A stretch of DNA of 64,000 bases, taken from NCBI RefSeq assembly GCF_003255815.1, contig NC_037673.1, forward strand, positions 156,931,732-156,995,731, given 5' to 3'. This DNA comes from Theropithecus gelada. Taxonomy: Eukaryota > Chordata > Mammalia > Primates > Cercopithecidae. The translations under genes were made by a program, and so were the position numbers. Position 1 is the first letter of the stretch. Each line of letters opens with the position of its first letter. Of the stretch, positions 12,899 to 24,153 are shown one piece after another. The notes under the pieces are model-generated. The model did no database searches. It saw nothing but the letters and a program-made list of their open reading frames with translations, and was not told where the DNA came from.

Positions 12899-12901
12899 TT
12901 T

Positions 12902-13193
12902 TTTTTTTTTTTTGAGATGGAGTCTCACTCTGTCACCTAGGCTGGGGTGCAGTGGCACGATCTCGGCTCACTGTAACCTCTGTCTCTTGGGTTCAAGCAA
13001 TTCTCCTGTCTCAGCCTCCTGAGTAGCTGGGATTACAGGCGCATGCCACCATGCCTGGCTAATTTTTGTATTTTTAGTAGAGGTGGGGTTTCACCATGTT
13101 AGCCAGGCTGGTTTCGAACTCCTGACCTAGTGATCTGCCCGCCTTGGCCTCCCAAAGTCTTGGGATTACAGGCGTGAGCCACCACGGCTGGCC
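12902..13193 (-). mobile_element. Alu, antisense
   Basis: Full-length inverted Alu with a perfect duplication tacacatctagattt on both sides. Confidence 0.95.
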
Positions 13194-14129
13194 TACACAT
13201 CTAGATTTCCATATTAGCTTTGGAAATTTTTCCCACTGTCTTTGAGGTTAGATTGTAATAGGAAAACTAGGACCTATTATCTGTTACTACATTTTTAAGT
13301 GAAAAAAGGCATGTATTTATAACTACTGATAAAATATAAACTTTGATCTGTGTACTAATGTGGCATCTAAATTTGGTAGTCAGGTTTCATTTTCCTTCAG
13401 GTTTATTTTTTATTTTTCAGTATTATAAAAATGCTGTGATTAGCCACCTTATAAGGAAAACTTTGGGACATTCCTGATTCTTTCCATATGATACATTTAT
13501 AAAGGAAAAAATCTTAATCAAAGAGCTATAAATAACCAACAAAGAGCCTAACATTAGTGTAATAATAATAAAAAATTGAGGGGAGTAGAAGAGATGGATA
13601 TTTTATAAATTCAATCCTTACTTATTATCTAAGGGAGTCAATATATAACTTTTAAAGCTGATATAACTGCTATATCTTATGGTATGAACATACTACTTAA
13701 GAGATGTGGGTAGAACTACAAGAAATTACAGAAGAAATGGGTAACTGGGCAGGAAGGGGACTGTGGCTTTTCCTTATAGGACTCTCTATATCATTTTTTT
13801 CCCAGCCTTCAGCATACAGTACTTTGATAAAACATTAATGTTTAAAAATATAAATGAAAATGTATTTAAATTAAAAAATATTTTGCCAAATTATCATCCA
13901 GAAAAGTGTGCTAAGTTAGATTCCCATGGGGAATTTTGTGATGGTCTTGAATTACTCCATTGATTTCATGTCAATTTATTTATGATTTATACTCTGACAT
14001 TTTGAACTTAGAAAAATACATATAAGATGTAATATAAGTGACAAAATTAGGGTAAAGGAAAAATAAGTGTAGGAAAAATTGAAAACAGAGGACACAAGAA
14101 TCCAAGAATCCATCAGAACAGTCTGGAAA
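13194..14129. other. Intergenic, no recognised feature
   Basis: AT-rich unique sequence downstream of the ZBED8 3' end. Confidence 0.45.
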
Positions 14130-14245
14130 GCTGGTTACGAATGAGGATCCTTGACCTTATCAAAGACCCTGCTCATCAGAATCTCTAGGGTAAGGCTCAG
14201 GAATCTCCTTTTCAGCAGCCTTGATAACTTGGAGTTCTGAAGTAA
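14130..14245 (+). mobile_element. MER5-like hAT remnant
   Basis: Stretch with cagaatctctagggtaaggc and aggaatctcc resembling MER5A, a non-autonomous hAT element. Diverged. Confidence 0.4.
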
Positions 14246-14264
14246 TTTAAAGATGACAAACAGT

Positions 14265-14828
14265 GATTAATATATTAGGCTATTTATTAATATGATATTC
14301 ATAGCATAGGAGCTAGGGGAATGGACATTGTGAGACTAACTCCAAAGAGCATATTTAAAAATAAGTCTTATATAAGCCAGATCATTCCTTTTCCCATTGT
14401 ATTTCATAATCCTCTTCTGATTTCATTAACCTCTCCATAACAAAGACGGGTGAACTCAACCTGTCATTTTGCCTTTTTAACTTCTGGGATATCTTCTCTT
14501 TTCTCCTGGCTCAATTCCTAGCCTACTGCACCATTTAGCTGGATATTCTAGTGCTTAGGTATCTTTTTTACATACCACATGAACAGATTAAACAGATACT
14601 CAGAATTAGGAAAATCTCATGATAGCAACTAGGCAGTAGTACTTAATCTTTTCTGTTGTTTGTGTTTTTATTCTCAAAACACATTTTCACATGCCTCATT
14701 CAAAGTTAAAGTTGTTAAGTTTTTTAGATATTCAGTATATCATAAATATGAAAGAGAAGAAACAGAATTACAGCTTAATTTTACAATGATATTAAGATTA
14801 AAATTACACATTAAAAAAGTATATCAGC
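14265..14828 (-). other. ZBED8: ZBED8 3' untranslated region (inferred)
   Basis: AT-rich sequence after the stop codon with no repeat recognised. A minus-strand AATAAA lies at 14283-14288, which would place cleavage near 14265. The length fits the human gene layout as I recall it. The end point is inferred. Confidence 0.5.
14283..14288 (-). terminator. ZBED8: Candidate ZBED8 polyadenylation signal AATAAA
   Basis: Canonical hexamer on the minus strand (tttatt on plus), 541 bases after the ZBED8 stop. Position agrees with the expected transcript end; no cleavage evidence is available. Confidence 0.45.
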
Positions 14829-16610
14829 TTACAGTGACTTCTGTAGCTGTAGCTTTTGTTCAATGATGTCTGAGAAACGAGGAACTTTTTTTGAAATAGC
14901 CACACGGATATCATCACTCAGATTAAAGCAGCTTCTGGACTTTGTTTTGAAATGTAAAAGTGATGAAAATCCCAACTCACAAAGGTATGTAGTTGCAAAT
15001 GGCATAAGGATTTCTAGAGCTGTCTTTGCTAGGTTTGGAAACACTGTGAATTGGGCACACCAGAAATCCTCAAGCTTCATTGTCTCAAATTCCATTAGGA
15101 TTTGGCCACTAGCTCGTAATTCAGCAAGATCATTTTTCATTAAATAACTATCATCGACAAAATCGATATTAAAAAGAAATGGATCCAATATCCATTTACT
15201 TGCCTCATTAAGATCTCCAACGGAAAAATATCCATGGAAGAAGTTGCTCAATTGTTGCAGATGCAGTGTTATTTCAGCTGCAATGAATATTCCTTCATTA
15301 TCTGAAACAATTATTTCTTCAAGAAAAGGAAAATTGGTAAAATTTCTTTTCTCAATTCGTTTTTGCCAAAATGGAAACTTCCTAACAAAAGCAGATAACT
15401 TTTCTCTAGCTGATACTGTGTTCATCCCAGTCCTCTGCATAGATGCACTGAGTTCATTTAAGTGTTTGAATAAATCTGCAAGGTATGCTAGGTGAATTTT
15501 AAACTCTTTATTTTCAAAGCCATCAACTAAATTACTGCTTTTGTGGTGAAGAAACTGATTTATTTCTTCATACATTTCAAAAATGTGAGTAAGTATTTGG
15601 CCTCGGGAAAGCCACCTCATTTCAGTATGGAAAAGGAGGACACTATATTCTATACCAATTTCTTCAAAGAAAGCCTGAAATAGGCGATGATTTGGAGCTC
15701 TCCCTTTGATGAAATTTATTACCCTCACCACAGTAAACAGAGCATCCCTCAGTTTTGTAGGCAATGTCTTTATGACAAGTGCATGAGGATTCAATAAACA
15801 ATGTGTGATTATGATATGAGGTATCTCTTTTTTCACATAGGCAACAAACTCGGAATTTTCTCCTAGCATAGAGGAGGCACCATCAGTACAAACAGAGCCA
15901 CATACATCAAGTGCTATCTTATGCTTCAGAAAGAAGTCTCTGAAGAGATTGAACACATCTATTCCTTTCATGGATAGCTGCAATGGTTCACAGAAGAGAA
16001 ATTCTTCTATGATCTCTCTTTCTTTTATATATCGCACAAATGCCATTAGCTGACCGCAGTCATCCATGTCAGTTGTCTCAGCAAGCTGAATACCCACTTT
16101 AAGAGGACTCGCTTTGATATCTTCTAGAACTTGCTGTAAGATATCTTGGCTCATTTCATCAATTCTAGAATGGATCACGTCATCTGATAAGGGTACCTGC
16201 TGAAGCTTCTTTTGTGCATCTGGTCCCAAAACTATTTGTGCTATTTCCAATGCACAAGGTTTCACTAACTTTTCAGCTACTGTATGAGGATTCTTCTCCT
16301 TGGCACATAAATACGCAAATTGATATGATGCTTGTAATAAAGTATCCTCATGAGATGCAACTCCAAATGCTTTCAAGGTTTCACTCTGATCAGATGGTGT
16401 TGGCATATGCTTCAGGCTATTGAGATCATGCCCAGCTACACCACCATGCTGTCTGTTAAAATGGTCTGACAGTTTTGATGGTCTGAGGTCAGCATTTGAA
16501 AATACTGAGTTACACAACACACACTGTGGGCGCTGAGTTCCATCAACTTCCGTTGTACAGGTGAACCAGTAGCGAACATAGTCATCATCCCATTTGCGTT
16601 TCTTCGACAT
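14829..16610 (-). CDS. ZBED8: ZBED8, BED zinc-finger protein derived from a hAT transposase
   Basis: Single-exon frame of 593 codons, close to the 594 residues I recall for human ZBED8 (C5orf54). A BED zinc finger lies at residues about 14-56 (C30, C33, H50, H55). The rest is a hAT transposase body: ETTD (D181), CTDG (D243), RWLSRG (W333) and a C-terminal hATC dimerisation block with LCELGFSSL (E545). These three acidic positions match the family's DDE triad. The start is the first ATG, at 16610; the frame runs upstream to a TTG at 16619 but no earlier ATG was chosen. Members of this Buster-type clade are domesticated host genes, presumably nuclear DNA binders; the function of ZBED8 is not established. 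No terminal inverted repeats or frame breaks were seen around it. Identity is confident, catalytic activity unknown. Confidence 0.95.
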   Translation of the reverse strand: MSKKRKWDDDYVRYWFTCTTEVDGTQRPQCVLCNSVFSNADLRPSKLSDHFNRQHGGVAGHDLNSLKHMPTPSDQSETLKAFGVASHEDTLLQASYQFAYLCAKEKNPHTVAEKLVKPCALEIAQIVLGPDAQKKLQQVPLSDDVIHSRIDEMSQDILQQVLEDIKASPLKVGIQLAETTDMDDCGQLMAFVRYIKEREIIEEFLFCEPLQLSMKGIDVFNLFRDFFLKHKIALDVCGSVCTDGASSMLGENSEFVAYVKKEIPHIIITHCLLNPHALVIKTLPTKLRDALFTVVRVINFIKGRAPNHRLFQAFFEEIGIEYSVLLFHTEMRWLSRGQILTHIFEMYEEINQFLHHKSSNLVDGFENKEFKIHLAYLADLFKHLNELSASMQRTGMNTVSAREKLSAFVRKFPFWQKRIEKRNFTNFPFLEEIIVSDNEGIFIAAEITLHLQQLSNFFHGYFSVGDLNEASKWILDPFLFNIDFVDDSYLMKNDLAELRASGQILMEFETMKLEDFWCAQFTVFPNLAKTALEILMPFATTYLCELGFSSLLHFKTKSRSCFNLSDDIRVAISKKVPRFSDIIEQKLQLQKSL

Positions 16611-17132
16611 GGCACACAAAAACTCTCAGGCAGTATTCCAGAGATGCCACAGAATTTTGCTTTGGGAGTAAAATATAACCCACACATTAAAATCCAGTGG
16701 CTAACTGAATTAAAACAAAGCCACATCACATGCTATATTGTCATCACATACTATCTTGTATATGTTAAGATATAGCCTGCAGCATGTCAATTCAAAGTAA
16801 GCCATGACAGGATATAGTTTAACTTAAAGCTAGCAACTCACAGCTAATGCCCTGGAATAAATGATTTGCCAGCAAGTTATATATGGAAGATTTGAGCTAA
16901 GACAAGTTATGCATACCTGTAAGTCCTTTATTGGTGAATTACAGTTATGGCTTAACTTGTTTTCAATAATGTATGTTACAAACATATCTAGCACATTTTG
17001 TATCCCTAGAAAGGGCATCTCACTACCACCACCTTCTTCCATTCAGCCCCAAAGATGTATGCATACCCTCAGTTAAGAATCACTGAAAAAAGGAGCAATT
17101 CACTAAATAAGGAAGGGTGGATGCTGACATGG

Positions 17133-17370
17133 AGGTTAAAAAAATTATATAAATTTATGGGGTACAAGCACAATTTTGTTATATGCATAGATTGTATAGT
17201 GGCGAAGTGAGGGTTTTTAGGGTATCCATCACCCAAATAACATACATTGTACTCATTATTTCTCATCTACTCCCTCCCACCCCACCCTTCCTCTCCTCTA
17301 CCCATCACTCCATTATCTGTTCGTGTGTACACATTATTTAGCTACCATTTATGAGAACATGGTAGTTCTT
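17133..17370 (-). mobile_element. L1 3'-region fragment, antisense
   Basis: Contains tatccatcacccaaataac and the CCACCC-rich run typical of inverted L1 3' sequence. Confidence 0.75.
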
Positions 17371-17584
17371 TTTAATAGTTAAGGATTAAATAGGTCTGTA
17401 ATACTATTTGAACCTTGAGCAGTTTTGAGTCCAACTTAGGCACAGAATTTCAAATAGGTCTATAAGTCTGATTAAGCCACCCTTGATGCAAAAGTAGGCT
17501 ACAAATTGGCTCAGAGTTTCCTTACTGCTAAGTGTAACACACTATTGGTCCATGATTCATACTCTCCACATAAAAAAGCAAAAT

Positions 17585-17825
17585 GGCTGGGCGTGGTAGC
17601 TCATGCGTGTAATCCCAGCACTTTAGGAGGCTGAGGTGGGTGGACTGCCTGAGCTCAGGAGTTTGAGACCAGCCTGGGCAATATGGTGAAACCCCATCTC
17701 TACTAAAAATACAAAAAATTAGCTGGCCATGGTGGCATACGTCTGTAGTCCCAGCTACCAAGCCAAGATCATGCCACTGCACTCCAGCCTGGGCGACAGA
17801 GCAAGTCTCTGTCAAAAAAAAAAAT
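17585..17825 (+). mobile_element. Alu, sense, with internal deletion
   Basis: The right arm jumps from cccagctacca to agccaagatcatgcc, losing about 60 bases. Confidence 0.9.
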
Positions 17826-18001
17826 TAATTAATTAAAAAAAATATATAAAAGAAAAGCAAAACAACTTGTTCAGGGGAAACACAACTATTCTTCTTACCG
17901 AGACTTCAGCAAAATCCCTCTCATATGAGAACACCCTTAAGTACAATAAGGAATTTCATGATGCTTTTCCACCTAAATACCTCTAAGTGAAGGCAGTCGT
18001 G

Positions 18002-18044
<43 letters not shown>

Positions 18045-18050
18045 ACACAG
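18002..18050. repeat. CA dinucleotide repeat
   Basis: About 24 CA units with a single CAGA interruption; likely length-polymorphic. Confidence 0.95.
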
Positions 18051-18059
18051 CAGCATTCC

Positions 18060-18290
18060 TAAGGTTTGGTTTAACCCAAAGACAGGATGTAGAAGGCCCT
18101 ACCCATAGAGATTCTGATTCTCTAGCTATGGAGTGGGGGCCTAGAATCTATATTCTAAATAAGTATTTTAGATAATTCTTATAAATAGTAACTAGAACAG
18201 TGATCTGTGACAAGAGATACCATATCATCACAATCACTGGGAAACTCTTTTAAACTATACATGTCCCTGCACTACCTTGGAATACATCAT
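18060..18290. mobile_element. MER5A-like hAT remnants
   Basis: Two adjacent stretches (agagattctgattctctagc; atcatcacaatcactgggaa) resemble MER5A. Strand not resolved. Confidence 0.45.
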
Positions 18291-19100
18291 CTTCTCCAGA
18301 AGCAGAACAAAAGAATATGGGGAAATAATGTTGTTCAGGCAATCCTGAAACACATCCTGGTTAGGCAGTCAGATTTAGGGGAATGAAAACATATCCTTCA
18401 AACCAATCCTTAGCTAACAAATATTCTAGGTGTCTAAGTGAATGGTCCCAATGCTTGAATAGATATTTAAATTTTCTACGTTTTCTGAGCTGATGACATC
18501 CTCCTATGAAAGTTGAAACCTAAAATGAAAACCATGTCTTTTCTCTTTCTGTCTCTTTAGCAATGAGTAAAGGCATAATCCACAGGTAGGCTCAAATAGA
18601 CCTTAGAAAACATTCTATCTCCAAGATAAATAAGTGATCCCCAAAGTTTCCAAAGTTCTGTGCCAGAGAATGTGGCTGAAATAAAGTAACAGGTATACAT
18701 TTAAATCCGAATGCCCACTTTGGCCATTAAAAGAAAAATCACAAGCCAAGAATACCTACTTAAAGCATTAGCTTTCAAGTGGATCTACCAAGATGAACTA
18801 GTTGTAAAGTGTACTCCAATAAAATAAGTTGATCTGTTACACAGTTGTTATGAGCCTGTTAAACTGAAGGATATCTGCCAATCAAAAAAGACAACCCGAA
18901 GTTTAAAGAGCTGATCTTAAGGCTTCATTTGTCAAGTAATGAGACTACATGACTACTTTTGCTTAGAACCACTTCTAATTAATGACAATAAAATTATAAC
19001 ATTACCATAAAATGCTTATTTTTCTGTATTCTATTAATGTATATTTATCATGTAATATTTGGGGAGGCAGAGGGAATAAAGGAAAATGTTTTTAGTCACA
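18291..19100. other. ZBED8 intron, no recognised feature
   Basis: AT-rich unique sequence. Confidence 0.4.
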
Positions 19101-19118
19101 TTAGAAATCTTTACAAGA

Positions 19119-19405
19119 GGGGCCTGGTGTGGTGGCTCATGCCTGTAATCCCGGCACTTTGGGAGGCCAAGGTGGGTGGATCACTTGAGGTCAGGAGTTC
19201 CAGACCAGCCTGGCCAACATAGTGAAACTCTGTCTCTAATAAAAATACAAAAATTAGCTGGGTGTGGTGGCGCATGCCTGTAATCCCAGCTACTCGGGAG
19301 GCTGAGGCAGGAGAATCGCTTGAACCCAGGGGGCAGAGGTTGCAGTGAGCTGAGATCACGCCACTGCACTCCAGCCTAAGGACAGCCAGACTCTGTCTCA
19401 AGAAA
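19119..19405 (+). mobile_element. Alu, first of a tandem pair
   Basis: Full-length Alu; the left copy of the pair's shared duplication lies at 19103-19118. Confidence 0.92.
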
Positions 19406-19407
19406 AA

Positions 19408-19706
19408 GGCCGGGCATGGTGGCTCATGTCCATAATTCCAGCACTTTGGGCTGAGGAGGGCGGATCACCTGATCTCAGGAGTTCAAGACTGGCCTGGCCA
19501 ACTTGGTGAAAACTCGTCTCTACTAAAAATACAAAAATTAGCTGTGCATGGTGGTGGGTGCCTGTAATCCCAGCTACTGGAGAGGCTGACGCAGGAGAAT
19601 CGCTTGATCTGGGAGGCAGAGGTTGCAGTGTGCTGAGATGACGCCACTGCACTCTCCAGACTGGGTGAGAGTGAGACTCTGTCTCAGAAACAAAACAGAA
19701 CAAACC
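19408..19706 (+). mobile_element. Alu, second of a tandem pair
   Basis: Begins right after the short A-rich tail of the first Alu. The right duplication copy follows at 19707-19722. Confidence 0.92.
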
Positions 19707-20129
19707 AGAAATCATTACAAGATCTGTTAAGAGGCCATTTCCTATCCACCTTGACTATGTCTCTCAAGTATATTTTAATTTAAAATTTATCTGTTTTGAA
19801 CAAAAGTTTTAGGAAAATCAATTTATGGTATTCTTCTCCATCCCCCTGAAAAAGGGAGAATAAGTGGCAAGAATTTTCCAGAGCCTCAAAGATGAACTTA
19901 CTGCCCAAGAGGCTTGTTTTAGAATCTCACAATTTGCACTTGCGCTTTTTGTGGTATTTAGGAATTACAATATCCTAAAAAATGTAAACATTAAAAAGCA
20001 TCATCATCATAAGGAGATATTGTTAAACAGGCATGATAATGGTATTGTGGTTGTGTTTTTAAAAAGTCCTCATGTGTTCGACACGATTACTTACAAGTGA
20101 AATAAGATGTCTGGGATTCCTTTGAAATA

Positions 20130-20290
20130 CTATACTTCAGCACACTCACAAACATGCACAAAGCGGGGTGGAGATAAAAGAAATGACTGGCCTTAAGTTG
20201 GTAACTCTTGAAGCTGGATGATGGGTACACATCATTACACCATTCGATTTTTATGTATTTCGGAAACTTTCCATAATAAAAAAAGCATTA
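20130..20290 (+). mobile_element. L1M 3'-end-like fragment
   Basis: Ends gaaactttccataataaaaa after gatgatgggtacacatcatt, typical of an old L1 3' end. Confidence 0.5.
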
Positions 20291-20485
20291 TCTTAAGATA
20301 GATAGATATCACTCATTTTAAGAATGATTCTTTTGAGAGATTATCTTCAGATGCTTAATGAAAGATCTGATATGACAAAGTAAAATGTTTTGGCAAGTTT
20401 ATGAAGGGTAGATATGAAAAAGTATTACAATTGAGAAAAATCAGTTAAAAGTGAACACTCACAAAACATTTAGGGAATGCTAATA

Positions 20486-20518
20486 TATACACACACACAC
20501 ACACATATATATATATTC
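20486..20518. repeat. TA/CA simple repeat
   Basis: Compound tatatacacaca... tatatata microsatellite. Confidence 0.85.
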
Positions 20519-20739
20519 ATTCCAGCAGTGAAAACACCAAAGTGCAGTTGTAAACCTGAAACTCCAAACCAAATACAATTCAACTTCTATCCAGCCACTG
20601 AGTATGCAAGATCATGGTAGGCGCAGGTGTTTGGGGAGGCAGAGCATTTAAGCATTACATTTTGCAGTTAAAATTAATAGCCGGGAGAAAGGGGGCAGGA
20701 ACTTGGTGGCTGGGCAGACGCTCCAGGGGCAAACGCCTG

Positions 20740-20885
20740 GGATTGTGGCTTTGTCACTTACAGGCTGGGACCTTTCCAAGCCTCAGTTCCTCCAGAGGGG
20801 ATAACAGTACCTACCTTACAGGGTTGTTGGGAGGTTTAATTATAAGAATGCATGCAAATAACAAGCAGCTCTTAATTGATAGGAC
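20740..20885 (+). mobile_element. MIR
   Basis: The order cactta, cctcagttcctc, ataacagtacctacctta, cagggttgttgggagg, atgcatg follows the MIR consensus. Confidence 0.75.
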
Positions 20886-20959
20886 CTGATGGTGTTACTG
20901 TTAAGGACGGAGATTTTTACACCCTCCAGGGTGAGATAGAACACCAGCGGCTAGGAAAA

Positions 20960-21340
20960 AAAAAAAGAAAAAGACTCAGCGCTGTCTCCGCCCGCCCGTC
21001 TCCGAGCCTGAGGCGCAGGCCCATGGGATGCTCGGGCTTCTTTTAGGCGCCTGTTTCAGGCTCCAGTTCCCCTCTCCGCTCAGCCTAGGGTCCAGCCTCT
21101 GGCCGTCAGAACCAGTAGAGACGGCGGTTCCTCAGGTCTGACCCCCGAGCAGGAATCTGCGGTGCGCCTGCAGACACGAGCATCCGCAACAACCTCCGCC
21201 TCAGCCAGGCCCGAGTTCCATCCGGGTTCTCCAGGGTGCTTCCCGCCCGTAAACTGGGCGAGGCGTCTCCCACACGCAGGCGCAGTAGCAAAGGGCTGTG
21301 GGATGGGCTGGCGGGCTTGAGTACTGAGCATGCGCACTGG
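20960..21340 (-). promoter_or_regulatory. ZBED8: ZBED8 CpG-rich promoter and first exon region
   Basis: A GC- and CpG-rich block in otherwise AT-rich DNA, with GC boxes and an NRF1-like motif (gcatgcgcac, 21328-21337). Its distance upstream of the SLU7 3' end and of the ZBED8 coding exon fits the human gene start as I recall it. The exact start site and exon 1 borders cannot be read from sequence alone. Confidence 0.6.
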
Positions 21341-21429
21341 CCCTCCCTCTTTCTTTGAGATTGTGTACGTGGAACACAAAATCGTTTGTTTATTGTGTCT
21401 GCCAGAGAGGATGAACCGTACAATTTCAG

Positions 21430-22384
21430 GAATGGAAGGGGCTACAAACTACACATAGTTCTTTTTAACATGCAGAGCACTGAAACTTTTATATTGTGTT
21501 GGGCTTTGAGCTTGGAGATGATAAAACACTTGATAATTACCATGTTCCATGTGGAATAAATGAGAGAAAAAGAGAAGGAAGCTCATTGTAATCTCAGATT
21601 AGACATTTCAGCAGTGGAGGATGAGCTTCCATAGCTTGTGTACTGTTGTCCATGCAGGGTGATCCCCCCGCCTTTCCTTAAGTGGGAACATGGGTATGAA
21701 TTTCCTTATCATCATCCATCTCAGAGGAAAGATTTTTATTTAAAATTCTTTCAACAACATGATTTCAAAGAAATAAACCCATATTAGAGAGGTTTTAGGG
21801 AAAAATCCCAAGTAGAAACTAGGAAACGTTGTTGAAAGAAGTAAACCGGAATATAGCCCTTTCCTGTTTGGGGGTCTTTCCAGAATTCTTATAAACTTAA
21901 ATGAGTTTACTCATTTTTGTACAATATTGTTAGAAGCATTCTATAAGGCTAGTGTGTGTGAGGAGTGGTGGGGCGTCAAAGAACGTGGGCCAGATACATC
22001 ATTTTCAGGTGCTGAGGGTGAGCCTGGTAAATATTGAGGGGCTGCTTAAGTTTTTGTGGATGCAAGAAACTGCTATAAGACCAGCCTTGTTGGTCAAGAA
22101 ACTAGGGCCTTAAATACTAGAGAAGGGGGTAGGCTTCAGAATCCGAGACAGCTAGCTTCATGTCCTGACTCCAATACTTACAATGGTTAGGATTTGTGCA
22201 GATTACTTGGAGTTAATTCCATGTGCTTTTTGTAAAATTGATAAATCATCCATTACCCCATGAAGTTCTTTTGAGGAAGGAGGTAACATTATGACTAAAT
22301 TACAGTACATAATTCTCGAAAAGGCAGCTATTATTGAGATAATAAAATCAAAGCTCAATCTGAATAATGTCCTAGGCATTACGA
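21430..22384. other. ZBED8-SLU7 spacer, no recognised feature
   Basis: Unique-looking sequence between the ZBED8 promoter and the SLU7 3' end. Confidence 0.45.
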
Positions 22385-22587
22385 TTTTGAGACAGGGTCT
22401 CATTCTGTTGCCCAGGCTGGAGTGCAGTGGTGCAATCTCTGCTCGCTGCAACCTCCACCTCTCGGGTTCAAGCAATTCTCATGCCTCAGCCTCCTGAGTA
22501 GCTGGGATTATAGGTGTATGCCACCATGCCCAACTAATTTTTGTATTTTTAATAGAGATGGGGTTCCACTATATTGGCCAGGCTGGC
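22385..22587 (-). mobile_element. Truncated Alu, antisense
   Basis: Stops at ggccaggctggctgg, lacking the Alu 5' part. ggcattac flanks both sides, so it arrived 5'-truncated. Confidence 0.9.
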
Positions 22588-22831
22588 TGGGCATTACTTT
22601 TCGAAAATAAAACAGAAGACATGATTCTGGATATTATAGAATTCTTCCTACATCAAAGTAAACTAGGCCTCATAGAAGAGGGAAAGAGGTACAGAAAGGT
22701 TAGGTGACAGGATGCTGAAATTTTCTTAAACTCACGGAAGCTAATCCAGGTTCCCCTCCCTGTCCCATAAACAACTTTTCTGCCAAATATTAGATATAAT
22801 GCTACAAACCACGCACAGTTACGTATTGTCA

Positions 22832-22837
22832 TTTATT
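22832..22837 (-). terminator. SLU7: Candidate distal SLU7 polyadenylation signal
   Basis: AATAAA on minus in an AT-rich stretch, giving a transcript length that fits the human gene. A proximal AATAAA at 24036-24041 could yield a much shorter 3' UTR. Confidence 0.45.
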
Positions 22838-23559
22838 TATCTTTAACAAAAGATAAAATACAAAGCAGACACAACGTCAGCCTTTATGTTGAACCACCCT
22901 GTTTGGATAGGAAAATGAACCTTTTTTTGCATTCTTGAAGTAAATAAGAATTAAATCTATTTGCATTGTTGTTTAATTTCATACCAATCTAAAGCTAGAC
23001 ACTATGTATATCCAAAGTACTTGACAATTTGACTCAGTTACTCTCACGCCACCCTTTCTGAGATGCAGTATCCTATAGGTGGTTTTTGGTAGTTTAGAAA
23101 AGCCAGTGAGCTGTTAAAAGTTGATATACTGAAGTTGGAGGTTTTGTTAGGCTGTTTTCACTGATTCCACTCTGTCAGTATTATCTTCATAGTGTTCTGA
23201 GAAGAGGCTTCAGGATCATGGCAATCTATTACTAATATCCCTACAAGCTATCCTTGTAATTCTTTCAAGAAGCCAACTTCAGGTTTTGGAGTTTTGCAAA
23301 TTTTACAAACAAAGTAACAGCTGCTGGCTATAAATATTAGGATATTCTACAATTTAAAAAAATCTAATATTCATGATTGTTACATGATGGCAATCACAAT
23401 GAAAACAAATAGTATCGTAAACCATATCCTCTATGATAAAGGAAAGGATTTCTACATCTAAAGGCTTATGTCCAGAATGGTAAAGACCTACTACTGATCA
23501 GTCAATATTGACCCAATGATGAGAAAATAGTTGTTTTCCATTCAAAGACTAACACATTT

Positions 23560-23700
23560 AGTCTACTCCAGAGGCCAAGGAGAGAGAATCGCTTGAGCCC
23601 AAGACTGCAGGGAGTTATGACTGCGTCTGTGAAAAACCACTGCTCACTAGCCTGCGCAACATAGCAAGATCCTGTCTCTTAAAGAAAACAAAACATAAAA
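23560..23700 (+). mobile_element. Old Alu monomer fragment
   Basis: Resembles a diverged Alu right arm with an A-rich end; lies in the inferred SLU7 3' UTR. Confidence 0.65.
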
Positions 23701-24035
23701 ATAAATGTAGTCATAGAGTTGCTAGTAATTATTTTAAAAAAACAAAGTCCTTTAAAAAAAAAGTCCTGTTTTTTCTCAAAACCAAGGTATGCTAAGACTA
23801 AATATAGGGCCACAAAAATCGAAGCAATAAAGTTTGAAGCTTAATAAATGTAGAGAGAGACATTCTTAATAGGTAGAGAGCCAAGGCTTCTTTACACATG
23901 ACTCACATAAAACTGGAAATAAAATCTTAATCCAATTTTAAATTCTGTTCCCAAAAGCATACTTCATGTGCCTCTTCTTCTTTTTTGCTTCTTCAGTATG
24001 GAAAGGAGTGAACTTACTGTGAGGCACCTGAAATA

Positions 24036-24041
24036 TTTATT
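24036..24041 (-). terminator. SLU7: Candidate proximal SLU7 polyadenylation signal
   Basis: AATAAA on minus, about 115 bases after the stop codon. Its use is unproven; it would coexist with the distal signal. Confidence 0.35.
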
Positions 24042-24153
24042 AAAGTCAGGCAGCAAGAAGAATAAACAAGGATTTTTTTATCTACAATCATCAATAAGAA
24101 GCTGAAAAGAATGTATCAGCTGCATCTATCTTGGATGGTCATCTGACTAGTTA

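Larger units (their letters stand above)
16611..20960 (-). other. ZBED8: ZBED8 5' untranslated part and intron (inferred)
   Basis: Between the coding exon and the CpG promoter near 21 kb. A pyrimidine-rich stretch with CAG/TAG about 16700 on minus could be the acceptor for the coding exon, but I cannot fix the exon 1 donor. The interval holds an antisense L1 piece (17133-17370), a deleted Alu, a CA repeat, MER5A-like pieces, a tandem Alu pair, an L1M 3' end and a MIR. No other coding exon was found. Confidence 0.5.
22815..24153 (-). other. SLU7: SLU7 3' untranslated region (inferred end)
   Basis: Mostly AT-rich unique sequence after the SLU7 stop, with an old Alu fragment at 23560-23700. Minus AATAAA hexamers occur at 24036-24041 (proximal) and 22832-22837 (distal). 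The distal one fits the gene length known in human. Confidence 0.55.

Noticed and set aside
16611..16619. TTG-initiated N-terminal extension of ZBED8 (three codons)
   Set aside because: Starts at TTG; the ATG at 16610 has G at -3 and agrees with the known protein start.
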